Source: Nitrospirota bacterium
GTDB lineage: Bacteria > Nitrospirota > Nitrospiria > SBBL01 > JAADHI01
Reading direction: 5' to 3'
Length of the DNA stretch: 64,000 bases
NCBI GenBank assembly: GCA_029261155.1
Contig: JAJDBW010000010.1
Span: forward strand, 48,686-112,685
Position numbers and translations under genes: made by a program. The notes beneath the pieces were generated by a model. The model was given only the letters and a program-made list of their open reading frames with translations. It made no database searches and had not been told where the DNA came from. Shown here piece by piece: positions 24,704 to 35,762 of the stretch (its first letter is position 1; every line of letters starts with the position of its first letter).

Positions 24704-25351
24704 TTAAGCGCCTGTGATGCCGTGTTCGAGTGCAAACTTAACCAGATCGGCCTGCGTGCGAAGATTTAAGTTTTCCATGATGCGATACTTATGAAATTCT
24801 ACCGTCCGCGGAGAGATATGGATCATCGCCGCGATATTTTTGACGGTGTGGCCTTCCGCCAGGAGTTGCAGGACTTCGCGCTGCCGGAGCGTGAGTTGAT
24901 TTTGATCGCGCTTTGTACTGGTACTTTGCTTTTTTTCTAAGAACGATTGCATGACCTCACCGGCAATCATTGGCGAAATATAGGTATTGCCCTTCAAGGC
25001 CTCCTGGATGGCGGTCACCAATTCGGTGGCCGCCGCGTGTTTTAAGACATAAGCCGAGGCCCCGAGCTCCAGGGCGCGGATTGCGTAGCTGACGTCCATG
25101 TGCATCGTAAGAAAAACCACTTTTGCCCGAGCCTTGTCTTTTTTAAGCTGTTCGCTGGCCTGAATGCCATTGAGTAAGGGCATGGAAATATCCAAGACCA
25201 CGACATCCGGATCGAGTTCTGCGACGGCAGACAAGAGGGCCCGCCCGTCTTCAACAATGCCGACCAACTCGAACTTCGTCTCCAACAGCCCTTTTAATCC
25301 TTCGGCGACTACGCGATGATCGTCGGCCAATAAGACCCGTGGCAGACTCAT
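24704..25351 (-). CDS. NarL/FixJ-family response regulator
   Basis: 215 residues. Residues 1-120 form the receiver domain, with phospho-acceptor Asp in DVVVLDISMP and Lys in VLKHAAA. About 145-210 is the LuxR-type HTH (LTLRQREVLQLLAEGHTVKNIAAMIHISPRTVEFHKYRIMENL). Its start overlaps the sensor kinase stop by four bases, so they form a cognate pair. The neighbouring channel and porin genes are possible but unproven targets. Confidence 0.92.
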   Translation of the reverse strand: MSLPRVLLADDHRVVAEGLKGLLETKFELVGIVEDGRALLSAVAELDPDVVVLDISMPLLNGIQASEQLKKDKARAKVVFLTMHMDVSYAIRALELGASAYVLKHAAATELVTAIQEALKGNTYISPMIAGEVMQSFLEKKQSTSTKRDQNQLTLRQREVLQLLAEGHTVKNIAAMIHISPRTVEFHKYRIMENLNLRTQADLVKFALEHGITGA

Positions 25352-26490
25352 ATCGCTCTTCGGATTAAGGGGATCTTCACTTCAATGGCGGTGCCTTGTC
25401 CGGGTTGTGCGTGGATGGAAAGCGTACCTTGGATGAGTTGGACGCGCTCTTTCATACTGGAGAGACCGAGGCCGCGTTTCCCGGTGTGTCGCGCGGGATC
25501 GAAACCGATGCCCGAGTCTTGAATCAAAAGCGTAATATCCGTATACGAACCCGTGAGTCGGATGAGCACCTTTTTTGCCTGTGCATGTTTGACGACATTT
25601 CTCAGGCCTTCTTGAACGATACGATAGAGGCAGAGCGCGCATTCCTTCGGGATTTCTAAGGGGATTTCTTTCGGCTCGAATGCGGTGAGGATTTTTTCAC
25701 GAAGTGAAAAATCGTTACATTCCGACTGGATAGCAGCTGCTAATCCCAGGTCATCGAGTATGGCAGGGTGAAGTCGCCGGGCGACCGCATTGAGGTCCGT
25801 TGAAAGTTTGACGACTTGGTCTTTGATTTTTCGGAGCCCTTGTTCGATCTCTTTGGGGAAAGCGTGGGGGGATTGCTCCAAGTTTCCAATATGAATGGCC
25901 ACCGCAACCAGGCGTTGCGTAAAATCGTCGTGCAGTTCGCGAGCCAAGCGGCTGCGTTCTTCTTCTTGTGCGGAGAGGACCTTGCCCGCTAGGGCATGTA
26001 AAGCCTCCGTCCGTTCAAAAATTAATTCTTCAAGATGATCGCGATATTTTTTGAGTTGTTTTTCGGCGAGCTTCTCACGAGTTAATTCGGTGTGCGCACC
26101 CAGCATGCGAATGGGCTTGCCTTTTTCATTGCGGATGGCGATACCGCGGCATCGCACCCATACGGTAGATCCATCTTTATGCTTGTAGCGGACGACCTGG
26201 TCGTAAGGATGATTCGGATCTTCAAAATGTCGGTTAAGGTTTTCGAGGGTCGCGGTCAGATCTTCCGGAAAGATGAGATCTTGCCATTCAGAGGCCAAGT
26301 GATTCTTTGTGGTTGGATCGTAACCCAGCAGGGTCCAGAAGCGCGGGCTCATCCACTCCTGCTCGCGCGATTCAAGATCCCAGTACCAAATTCCATCGAG
26401 TGAGCCTTCCTGAATAAATTGGAAGATGGAGGTGTTGCTGGTTATCAGGGTATCGAGTTCATTTTTCAGATAATGTTCTTCTTCACTCAT
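25348..26490 (-). CDS. PAS-domain sensor histidine kinase (NarX/DegS type)
   Basis: 380 residues from ATG 26490. There is one PAS domain with PAC motif (about 20-135; GIWYWDLESREQEWMSPRFWTLLGYDP), a short coiled coil (about 140-170), and a HisKA_3 dimerisation domain with the phospho-His in ARELHDDFTQRL. A HATPase domain follows (GLRNVVKHAQAKKV, DSGIGFD, GLGLSSMKERV). There is no membrane segment, so it senses a cytoplasmic signal. A longer frame to 26616 would overlap clpS by 74 bases and adds low-complexity residues. No strong ribosome site is seen at either start. Confidence 0.88.
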   Translation of the reverse strand: MSEEEHYLKNELDTLITSNTSIFQFIQEGSLDGIWYWDLESREQEWMSPRFWTLLGYDPTTKNHLASEWQDLIFPEDLTATLENLNRHFEDPNHPYDQVVRYKHKDGSTVWVRCRGIAIRNEKGKPIRMLGAHTELTREKLAEKQLKKYRDHLEELIFERTEALHALAGKVLSAQEEERSRLARELHDDFTQRLVAVAIHIGNLEQSPHAFPKEIEQGLRKIKDQVVKLSTDLNAVARRLHPAILDDLGLAAAIQSECNDFSLREKILTAFEPKEIPLEIPKECALCLYRIVQEGLRNVVKHAQAKKVLIRLTGSYTDITLLIQDSGIGFDPARHTGKRGLGLSSMKERVQLIQGTLSIHAQPGQGTAIEVKIPLIRRAI

Positions 26491-26542
26491 GGCTTGGTCT
26501 GGATGATGGTTTGACTGAAAAAACGGGGGGACATAACACGCA

Positions 26543-26896
26543 TTATGTGGCGGGCTCAATGGTGGCCGACATCGATCCCTTACACCGTGGGATGGCAGGG
26601 TCTGCACCGTGGGCATGGATTTGATCCCGTTTGAGTTCCGCCTGTTCTTTGTGCGTCGTCATAACGATAACGCGTCCGGTCGAATCCACTTCGAGCGCCA
26701 TGCGATAGGCCGTTTCGAGGCTGTGTCCAAAGAGTTGACTTAACATTTGAATAACATAGTCGTAACTGTGATCATTATCGTCCAGCAAAATAACATGGTA
26801 AGGCGGAATCAGCAAGGGCGATTTCTTGGTCTTCGCCGTTTTATAGGTTTTTTTATCGGGGCGTGTTTTTATTTTCGAAAGGGTTCTGTCCATCAT
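26543..26896 (-). CDS. clpS: ATP-dependent Clp protease adaptor ClpS
   Basis: About 117 residues. The ClpS core PPYHVILLDDNDHSYDYVIQMLSQLFGHS and the later VDSTGRVIVMTTHKEQAELKRDQIH match the N-degron adaptor that delivers substrates to ClpAP. The open frame reaches 26941, but that stretch contains the hairpin terminating idh. I therefore use ATG 26896 (a second ATG lies at 26893). No clpA lies beside it here; the next gene on the strand is the sensor kinase. Confidence 0.9.
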   Translation of the reverse strand: MMDRTLSKIKTRPDKKTYKTAKTKKSPLLIPPYHVILLDDNDHSYDYVIQMLSQLFGHSLETAYRMALEVDSTGRVIVMTTHKEQAELKRDQIHAHGADPAIPRCKGSMSATIEPAT

Positions 26897-26923
26897 CTTG
26901 TTTACGGCACCGACAAAACGAAG

Positions 26924-26959
26924 GGGCCTGAGACAATGCAATTAATTTGTCTCAGGCCC
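26924..26959 (-). terminator. Terminator after isocitrate dehydrogenase
   Basis: A perfect 13-base stem (26924-26936 with 26947-26959) around a 10-base loop. It lies 28 bases after the idh stop in the minus direction and is followed by CTTCGTTTTG. It falls in the 5' part of the longest clpS frame, which argues for the shorter ClpS. Confidence 0.7.
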
Positions 26960-26986
26960 TCATGGCTTCGTTCGCTTGTGCCTTAT

Positions 26987-29248
<2,262 letters not shown>

Positions 29249-29398
29249 TCAGTTCTGTGTTCTATATTTATAGGTATCTACTAAGGTATTCCTCCTCTCC
29301 TTGTCAACTCTTTCTTTAAGAAGCGGTCGAAAAAGAGCGATTAAAGACCTCAAGAGACAAGCGTACATTGAAGGCCGGTTTCCGAAAAAGAAAAAACC

Positions 29399-29426
29399 TT
29401 GACAATTTTTTTTCTTTCGCAATAAT
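29399..29426 (+). promoter_or_regulatory. Promoter of the RCC1-repeat lipoprotein gene
   Basis: A perfect TTGACA (29399-29404) and AATAAT (29421-29426, five of six) with a 16-base, T-rich spacer. It lies 56 bases before the start codon at 29482. The remaining 180 bases back to the idh start show no further gene. Confidence 0.55.
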
Positions 29427-29481
29427 GGTGCAATGTTGTCTTTCTTTTCTTCGATAAAAGCGCGTTCAAGAAAAGTGCATT

Positions 29482-31863
29482 ATGGATTCTAAGCGCGTGC
29501 CCTTGACCCCGTATCCGCATCTGAAGTCTTTTCCTGTCTTTCTTTTTGTGTTTTCCGTTTTATTTTTCAGCGCCTGCAGCTCTGCCGGTGATCCCCTTTC
29601 CTCCGGTGGAAATCCCCCATTTGAAGACGCCGGAACCGGGGATGCCGCCATGTCCAAAATCACATCGGGGCAAAAGCATAGCTGTGTTATCCGTAGCAAC
29701 GGAGAATTGTGGTGTTGGGGCGCCAATGCCAGCGGGCAAGTCGGGGACGGCACTGTGGTAGAAAAAACAGCCCCCGTTCAAGTTGGGGTCCGCACCGATT
29801 GGATGTTAGTTTCCGCAGTCGGCGATCATAATTGTGGAGTACGCAGCGATGGCACTCTTTGGTGTTGGGGTGAGAACGCAGATGGACAGATCGGCGATGG
29901 CACCACAACGGACCGAACAGCGCCTGTTCAAATTGGGACGGCCAGCACCTGGTCCGGTGTTTCGCTGGGGCAGGCCCATAGTTGTGGACTACGCAGCGAC
30001 AACACCCTTTGGTGCTGGGGCGATAATGCCAGCGGCCAGTTGGGCGATGGCAGCAAGACAGACCGTAACGCACCGAAGCAAATTTCCGGAACGACTTGGC
30101 TTCGAGTGACCGCAGGGTATTCCCACACCTGCGCGACCAAAACCGACCTAAGCCTCTGGTGTTGGGGCGAAAACTTCGATGGCCAGTTGGGGCAAGTCCC
30201 TGCGACCGATCAATTGTCCCCCTTGCAAGTGGCGATGAGTCCTGGATGGGAGACTGTTTCGGGGGGGGAGGGACATAGCTGTGCAACCACAACAGAAAAC
30301 CGCCTCTATTGTTGGGGAGATAATTTTAACGGCCAACTGGGGGACCGATTTCGTATCGATCGCTCCTCCCCATTTGAGATAAAGATTGATGAAAACCTGG
30401 ATGCCGATCCCGGTTGGCTTAAGGTTTCGGCTGGTGGCGCACAGACCTGTGCAATACGAAGCGATGGAAGCTTGTGGTGCTGGGGCAGCAACGAACGCGG
30501 GCAGCTCGGCAATGGCGTGAAGACCGACACCTTGGCGCCGGTGCAGGTCGGAACCGACACGGATTGGATCGGTATTTCGAGCGGGGATGCCCATACCTGC
30601 GGGATACGGACCGATGGGCGTGTTTTGTGCTGGGGCGACAATGCCAATGGCCGTTTGGGCCTGGGTACGGCGGCAAATAAAACGGCTCCCACTCAAATTG
30701 GAACCGCCACAAATTGGTCTAATCTCTCTGCTGGCAACAATTCAAACTGCGCGACGCGGACCGATGGTACGCTCTATTGCTGGGGAGAAAACGGCAGCGG
30801 CCAATTGGGAGATCAATCCACCCGGTCACGCTTTTCTCCGGTTTCGGCTGGGACGGACACCAACTGGACCTCGGTTTCGATGGGTGATACGCATACCTGT
30901 GGTTTAAAAACGGATGGCGCGATTTCCTGTTGGGGTGATAACTACTTTAGTCAGCTCGGTTATGTCACGACGGTGATCAGTTGTCCAACGAACGATCCGA
31001 ATGCGCAGGGTGTCGACTCCGCTTGTCCCAATAACGATCCGGATCCACCAACGGTCTCCCCCGATGCGCGGGTTCCAAACCCGGTGCCCCCTTCGAACGA
31101 TTGGGCGTCGATTTCCGCGGGTTCGGGCTTCTTGGAAGGCAGAGGGCACACCTGCGGCGTAAAAATCAATGGTACCCTCTGGTGTTGGGGAGACAATTCG
31201 GCGGGTCAATTGGGTGACGGAACGACCGATCAAAAAACGGCGCCGGCGCAAATCGGAAGTGTCGCGACGTGGGCCTCGGTGTCGACCGCGGGTGTCCACA
31301 GTTGCGCGACGCGGACGGACGGTACGCTTTGGTGTTGGGGTATTAATTTTTCCAGTCAACTGGGTGATGGGACCTTGGACAATAAATTCATTCCGACACA
31401 AGTCGGTGTTGCTTTCGATTGGTCGCGTGTCGAGACTGGCGATCTGCATAGCTGTGGGATTAAAACAACGGGCACGCTGTGGTGCTGGGGAAATAATTTC
31501 TTTGGTCAGATTGGCGACACAACCAAGGTCGATCGATTGTCACCAGTTCAAATTGGGGTCGCAACGGATTGGTCAAGGGTTTCGATCGGTGGTTTCCATA
31601 CCTGTGCCGTGAAGACAACAGGTACACTTTGGTGTTGGGGCGAAAATACCAAGGGGCAAGTGGGTGACGGAACAAAGGTAAACAGGCTCAGCCCCACGCC
31701 GGTTGGCGCGGCAACAGACTGGCTGGTCCCTTCTGCAGGTATTTCCCATACCTGCGCGACAAAGAGTAGCGGCACGGTATGGTGCTGGGGAGAAAATGCG
31801 AGCGGGCAGTTGGGGGATGGATCCGCTTGGCGGGAATCGCCCACGCTTGTTGCTCTTCCCTAA
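29482..31863 (+). CDS. RCC1-repeat (double beta-propeller) lipoprotein
   Basis: 793 residues. A lipoprotein signal (VFLFVFSVLFFSAC, lipobox FSAC) is followed by 14 RCC1-type repeats of about 50 residues. Each contains C-x9-C-W-G and most have GQLGDGT, for example SCGLRSDNTLWCWGDNASGQLGDG. Fourteen repeats fit two seven-bladed propellers. Repeat nine carries a Pro/Asp-rich insertion with two extra Cys (about residues 494-540). The paired cysteines could form one disulfide per blade in the periplasm or on the cell surface. RCC1 folds serve as binding platforms; the partner is unknown. No ribosome site stands out. Confidence 0.88.
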   Translation: MDSKRVPLTPYPHLKSFPVFLFVFSVLFFSACSSAGDPLSSGGNPPFEDAGTGDAAMSKITSGQKHSCVIRSNGELWCWGANASGQVGDGTVVEKTAPVQVGVRTDWMLVSAVGDHNCGVRSDGTLWCWGENADGQIGDGTTTDRTAPVQIGTASTWSGVSLGQAHSCGLRSDNTLWCWGDNASGQLGDGSKTDRNAPKQISGTTWLRVTAGYSHTCATKTDLSLWCWGENFDGQLGQVPATDQLSPLQVAMSPGWETVSGGEGHSCATTTENRLYCWGDNFNGQLGDRFRIDRSSPFEIKIDENLDADPGWLKVSAGGAQTCAIRSDGSLWCWGSNERGQLGNGVKTDTLAPVQVGTDTDWIGISSGDAHTCGIRTDGRVLCWGDNANGRLGLGTAANKTAPTQIGTATNWSNLSAGNNSNCATRTDGTLYCWGENGSGQLGDQSTRSRFSPVSAGTDTNWTSVSMGDTHTCGLKTDGAISCWGDNYFSQLGYVTTVISCPTNDPNAQGVDSACPNNDPDPPTVSPDARVPNPVPPSNDWASISAGSGFLEGRGHTCGVKINGTLWCWGDNSAGQLGDGTTDQKTAPAQIGSVATWASVSTAGVHSCATRTDGTLWCWGINFSSQLGDGTLDNKFIPTQVGVAFDWSRVETGDLHSCGIKTTGTLWCWGNNFFGQIGDTTKVDRLSPVQIGVATDWSRVSIGGFHTCAVKTTGTLWCWGENTKGQVGDGTKVNRLSPTPVGAATDWLVPSAGISHTCATKSSGTVWCWGENASGQLGDGSAWRESPTLVALP

Positions 31864-31874
31864 CTCACTTTTCG

Positions 31875-32984
31875 TCAGCGTCTTTCAATCATCTTGCTTA
31901 ATCCAATCCAGGTTCCAAACCATTTATTCCCCTGTTGATCAAAGGCAATCGAAAAGACATCGTTGTGGAGTAGGCCGTCTGCCGTCGTATAGGTCGTCCA
32001 GGTTTTTCCATCAAAGCGGGTGACGCCGCCATCGGTGCCGATCCACAGCGTCCCCTCCGAATCGACTTCCAAGACGTGGACAAAATTGCCGCCAATACTC
32101 TCGCCTCCCGCCGTATAGGTGGTCCAGCTAACGCCATCAAAGCGTGAGAGCCCCGCGCCCCAGGTGCCGATCCAAAGCACATTGTTGTTATCTACGGCGA
32201 GATCAAGGACATAGTTTGGATTGCCGATGCGGTTTCCTTTTTGCTGCTGATGATGTCCAGCGTCATAATCCTCTTTCCCTTGTTGCCCGCCGAGGTCTGC
32301 TCCCAGTCCGTCGGCATGGGTATAGCCTTTCCACACTGTGCCATCGAAGCTGTTAAGGCCGCCTTCTGTGCCGAGCCAAAGGAGGCCCGCTTTGTCTTTT
32401 GCGATCGCGTAGACCCATCGGTCTAAGAGGCCATCCGCTTCCGTGTAAGTTTTAAAGCCGGTGCCATCAAAGTGGCTTAACCCCTTCCATGTTGCGATCC
32501 AGGCGGTTTGTTTTTCATCGAAAAGAATGTCGTAAACCCAAAGATCTCCGAGTCCGCCTCCTGCGGGATAAACCGTCCATGCAGCGTCGTAGCTGATTTT
32601 TCCTCCGCCATATGGCGTGAAAGTTGTCCAGGCTTCATCGTCGAAGCGTGAGAGGCCTCCGCCATAGGTGCCAACCCATTTAACACCAGTGGGGTCGATG
32701 GCAATTTTGTAGATGCCGTTCGCGAGAAGACCGTAGGTCGAGCGGTTGGTAAAGACTTGATATTGGTTGGAGGTGTCGGTATCATATCGAATTATTCCAT
32801 TTGAGAGACCCATCCAGAGAAACTTCCCTTCGAAGGCCAGCGATTTGATGTTGGCGCCGGTTTCAAAATTAATAAAGCGGGGTGGAAAACGGGGGGCTTG
32901 CCGAGGGCGTTGCGTGACCGAAGACGTGAGGCATCCTGGTAGGTAACACGTTAATATTATGAGGAAAAAAAGGTAATTTCGCAA
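31875..32984 (-). CDS. Two-component-regulator-type propeller lipoprotein
   Basis: 369 residues from a TTG start. The lipoprotein signal LFFLIILTCYLPGC is followed by about seven repeats of the Reg_prop kind, such as TLWIGTDGGVTRFDGKTWTTYTTADGL. These form the seven-bladed sensory propeller known from hybrid two-component sensors, but here it stands alone, without a membrane segment or kinase domain. It converges on the RCC1 gene with only 11 bases between stops. No ribosome site supports the TTG, but no better start exists. Likely exported and membrane-anchored; ligand unknown. Confidence 0.8.
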   Translation of the reverse strand: MRNYLFFLIILTCYLPGCLTSSVTQRPRQAPRFPPRFINFETGANIKSLAFEGKFLWMGLSNGIIRYDTDTSNQYQVFTNRSTYGLLANGIYKIAIDPTGVKWVGTYGGGLSRFDDEAWTTFTPYGGGKISYDAAWTVYPAGGGLGDLWVYDILFDEKQTAWIATWKGLSHFDGTGFKTYTEADGLLDRWVYAIAKDKAGLLWLGTEGGLNSFDGTVWKGYTHADGLGADLGGQQGKEDYDAGHHQQQKGNRIGNPNYVLDLAVDNNNVLWIGTWGAGLSRFDGVSWTTYTAGGESIGGNFVHVLEVDSEGTLWIGTDGGVTRFDGKTWTTYTTADGLLHNDVFSIAFDQQGNKWFGTWIGLSKMIERR

Positions 32985-33013
32985 TTGACAAACTCGGATG
33001 CAAGGCGTATTCT
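32985..33013 (+). promoter_or_regulatory. Promoter of the tRNA-Val/tRNA-Asp unit
   Basis: TTGACA (32985-32990), a 17-base spacer and TATTCT (33008-33013). Transcription would start near 33020, about 27 bases before tRNA-Val. No terminator separates the tRNAs from tolQ, so tolQ may share the transcript. Confidence 0.55.
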
Positions 33014-33046
33014 ACACAGCGGAGTCCCGAATTTCAAGCCGATCGG

Positions 33047-33122
33047 GGGCGGATAGCTCAGTTGGGAGAGCATCGGCTTTACAAGCCGAGGGTCACAGGT
33101 TCGATCCCTGTTCCGCCTACCA
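33047..33122 (+). tRNA. tRNA-Val (anticodon TAC)
   Basis: Full cloverleaf of 76 bases with encoded CCA. Acceptor GGGCGGA pairs with TCCGCCT (one G-U). The anticodon stem TCGGC/GCCGA holds loop TTTACAA with anticodon TAC. The T-arm is ACAGG-TTCGATC-CCTGT. Confidence 0.95.
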
Positions 33123-33160
33123 TCGGGTGGAAGAGGGATCGTTGATATCATCGATGTTGC

Positions 33161-33237
<77 letters not shown>

Positions 33238-33306
33238 TAGATGAGTGAGTGACCCTGCGACCTGCCTCCGGGTAGGTCAATCTATTTTGTAGAAAGGTCC
33301 GTCCCA

Positions 33307-34011
33307 TTGAATTCCTCCATTATCGATCTCTTCCTTTCCGCAGGCCTCGTCGCCAAGCTCGTTTTGGCGACCCTGCTTGTGGCCTCTGTCGCGTCTTGGG
33401 CCATTATCTTATCCAAGTGGCTGAGTTTTCGGCGCGTGGGCGCGGAGAATCGCCGCTTCCTTCTCCTTTTTTCGAGGGCGGAAAATCTTGAAGATATTCA
33501 AGTCAAGACCTTGAAACGAAACGGGGGGCCTTTGGCCCTTCTTTTGAAAGTAGGTCTTGAGAAGATCGACGCTTTATTTCCGATGGGGATGTCGAATTTA
33601 TCCGCCAACGGCACAAGTGGCATGCAGATTTCAACGATCGAGCGCACACTTCAGGGCGCGGTTGAAGACGAGATCGCGTATCAAGAGCGTTACTTGCATC
33701 TCTTGGCGACGATTGGCAATACGGCGCCTTTTGTTGGGCTCTTTGGGACCGTTTGGGGAATCATGGGGGCTTTTCAAGAAATTGGGCGTCAAGGATCTGC
33801 CAATATCGCAGTTGTAGCCCCCGGTGTTGCTGAAGCCCTCATCAATACGGCGGCAGGTCTTTTCGTCGCCATTCCCGCGGCCGTCGCCTATAATTTATTT
33901 ATACAGAAAATAAAAAAAATGCATGTTCAGCTCGAAGTGTTCTCTTCCGAGGTGGTGACTTTGGTTCAAGAAAAGATGATCAAAAGTTCCGTTGAACAGG
34001 GAGTGAGATAG
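33307..34011 (+). CDS. tolQ: TolQ, proton-channel subunit of the Tol-Pal system
   Basis: 234 residues of the MotA/TolQ/ExbB family. It has three membrane helices: about 13-35, then the long pair about 130-155 and 172-195. The signatures are [24 protein letters not shown] and [27 protein letters not shown] start preceded by AAAGG. With TolR it uses the proton gradient to drive TolA in outer-membrane constriction at division. Tol rather than Exb is chosen because tolB, pal and cpoB follow. Confidence 0.92.
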   Translation: MNSSIIDLFLSAGLVAKLVLATLLVASVASWAIILSKWLSFRRVGAENRRFLLLFSRAENLEDIQVKTLKRNGGPLALLLKVGLEKIDALFPMGMSNLSANGTSGMQISTIERTLQGAVEDEIAYQERYLHLLATIGNTAPFVGLFGTVWGIMGAFQEIGRQGSANIAVVAPGVAEALINTAAGLFVAIPAAVAYNLFIQKIKKMHVQLEVFSSEVVTLVQEKMIKSSVEQGVR

Positions 34012-34017
34012 CCAAGG

Positions 34018-34425
34018 ATGATGTCCTCAACGCGCCATAGAGAGATGATGTCTGAAATTAATATTATTCCCCTCGTCGATGTCGTGCTGGTGTTGTTAAT
34101 TGTGTTTATGATTACTGCGCCGCTCCTTTACCGTGGGATGGATATTAAACTTCCCCAGGCGGCAACGAACAGTATCAAGCCGAGTGAGCGGAAGGTCTTG
34201 ACCGTAGAGAAAAGCCAAAGGGTCTATCTCGACAAGGAGGAAGTCGGATTAGCACGCCTGGAAGAGCGCCTTCGTGTCTTGCAGGCCGCGTCGCCTGATG
34301 TTGCTCTTTATCTCCGTGCCGACCGGGATGTACCTTATGGTTCGGTTGTCCATGTGATGGATCTCATTAAACGCGCGGGCATTGTGAAGCTCGGCATTGT
34401 TACAGAACCCCTGTCTATCAAATAA
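34018..34425 (+). CDS. tolR: TolR, Tol-Pal system subunit
   Basis: 135 residues of the ExbD/TolR family. There is one N-terminal membrane helix with the proton-path Asp in NIIPLVDVVLVLLIVFMITAPLL, then a periplasmic domain ending in VMDLIKRAGIVKLGIVTEP. It lies six bases after tolQ. A second ATG (34021) could also serve as the start. Confidence 0.92.
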   Translation: MMSSTRHREMMSEINIIPLVDVVLVLLIVFMITAPLLYRGMDIKLPQAATNSIKPSERKVLTVEKSQRVYLDKEEVGLARLEERLRVLQAASPDVALYLRADRDVPYGSVVHVMDLIKRAGIVKLGIVTEPLSIK

Positions 34426-34644
34426 CCTCGAAGATTACATTGATTTTTCCCCAAAAATGCCTATCTTTCGTCATATAATAAAAAGGCTTTGCCTAGGTCT
34501 TGCGCCGCCGCCGGTGTTCTCTATTTTGCTTCGCTGGATTTAGCCTTGTCTATGTCTACACAACGATGAGCAGTCGGTTTGATTTTTGCTATCTTTAAGG
34601 GAAGGTCGGTTTTTATTTAAGGGGTTTATTCTGGAGGTCACATC

Positions 34645-35760
34645 GTGGCTGTAATGCGTGCCGCATGGGGATCGATTCTTTTTTCATCGAGTCGAAGATC
34701 CGAAGGGTTTTCGAAAATGATGGCCCTTTCAATTGTGTTGCACCTCTTTTTTTTCGCTTTCCTGATGGTGAATCATCTATTTTGGACGATTCGTGCTCCC
34801 GATCTCCAAGGTTTTCAGGTGAACTTAATCGGGTCGGACCCCGGCGGAGGGAACGCAGGAGAGATCTTAGCCGCTCCAACGGGTGGGTCTGTCGCAAAGG
34901 CAGGTTTACCTGCGGCAAAATCAAGCGAAAAACCACCAATTGCTTCGCCACCACCGGCCCCCGCGAGGAAAAAATCGGAGTCGGCCATGCCGGATGCGCC
35001 GGTGGAGAAGTTGCCCCCACCTTTGGTAAAAGTGACAAAGGATGTACCGCCCGCACAAAATGATCCTGAAAGATTGGAAGACTGGTGGAAGAAGCAGAAG
35101 CGAGCTTTAAAGGCACCAGAAAAAAAGCCCGTCGAAAAGAAAAAACCGGTTCCGATAGAGACAAGAACGCGTACGGCGAAGATCGACATCGAAAGGAAAT
35201 CTATTCCAATTCCGCCGATGAGTCCATCACCCCAGAACCTTCCAAAGCCTGAGAAGACGGAGTCGCCTCGATTGTCTCCTCAGACTTCTGGCGGGGTGCT
35301 TGGCGGTACGGGGACTCAAGGAGAGACGGGTATGACCTCGAATCAAGGGGCCACACAGGGAGATGGAGGACTTTCTTCTCTGCCGGGGAATACGGTGAGT
35401 TCTTCAATCGGCGGGCCGGGTGGGGGAGGGGCCGGGGGAACGGGCATGGGTGCGGTCGGTTCTTCTTCGTTTCGCTTTCCCAGCTATTTACAGAAGATCG
35501 ATAATAAAATTCGATGGCAATGGGCACCGCCCCCGGTGCGGTCGAAGGCCGACAGCCTGGTGGTCCGTTTTACCATCAAGAAGGATGGGAGTATCGATAA
35601 AAGATCGGTTACGGTTGAAGAAAGCTCCGGCAATGCCTTTTTCGATCAAGCGGCCATGCGGGCCATTTTTGCGGCACATCCGCTTCCGCCTTTACCCGAA
35701 GCCTATTCGGAAGATCTGTTGACGGTCTATATGAATTTTGTGGTGAAGGAGGACTCCTGA
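34645..35760 (+). CDS. tolA: TolA/TonB-like energy-transducing protein
   Basis: 371 residues. One N-terminal membrane anchor (MALSIVLHLFFFAFLMVNHLFW) precedes a long Pro/Lys/Ala- and Gly/Thr-rich linker (about 60-280) and a TonB-type C-terminal domain (VRFTIKKDGSIDKRSVTVEESSGNAFFDQAAMRAI). GTG start with GGAGG eight bases upstream. Its place between tolR and tolB makes it the functional TolA, although its end is TonB-like. A 219-base gap separates it from tolR; I see no gene there. Confidence 0.85.
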   Translation: MAVMRAAWGSILFSSSRRSEGFSKMMALSIVLHLFFFAFLMVNHLFWTIRAPDLQGFQVNLIGSDPGGGNAGEILAAPTGGSVAKAGLPAAKSSEKPPIASPPPAPARKKSESAMPDAPVEKLPPPLVKVTKDVPPAQNDPERLEDWWKKQKRALKAPEKKPVEKKKPVPIETRTRTAKIDIERKSIPIPPMSPSPQNLPKPEKTESPRLSPQTSGGVLGGTGTQGETGMTSNQGATQGDGGLSSLPGNTVSSSIGGPGGGGAGGTGMGAVGSSSFRFPSYLQKIDNKIRWQWAPPPVRSKADSLVVRFTIKKDGSIDKRSVTVEESSGNAFFDQAAMRAIFAAHPLPPLPEAYSEDLLTVYMNFVVKEDS

Positions 35761-35762
35761 GC

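Noticed and set aside
29800..31800. Tandem nucleotide repeats resembling a repeat array
   Set aside because: The periodicity comes from coding RCC1 repeats; the DNA copies are diverged and lack unique spacers, so it is not CRISPR or a satellite.
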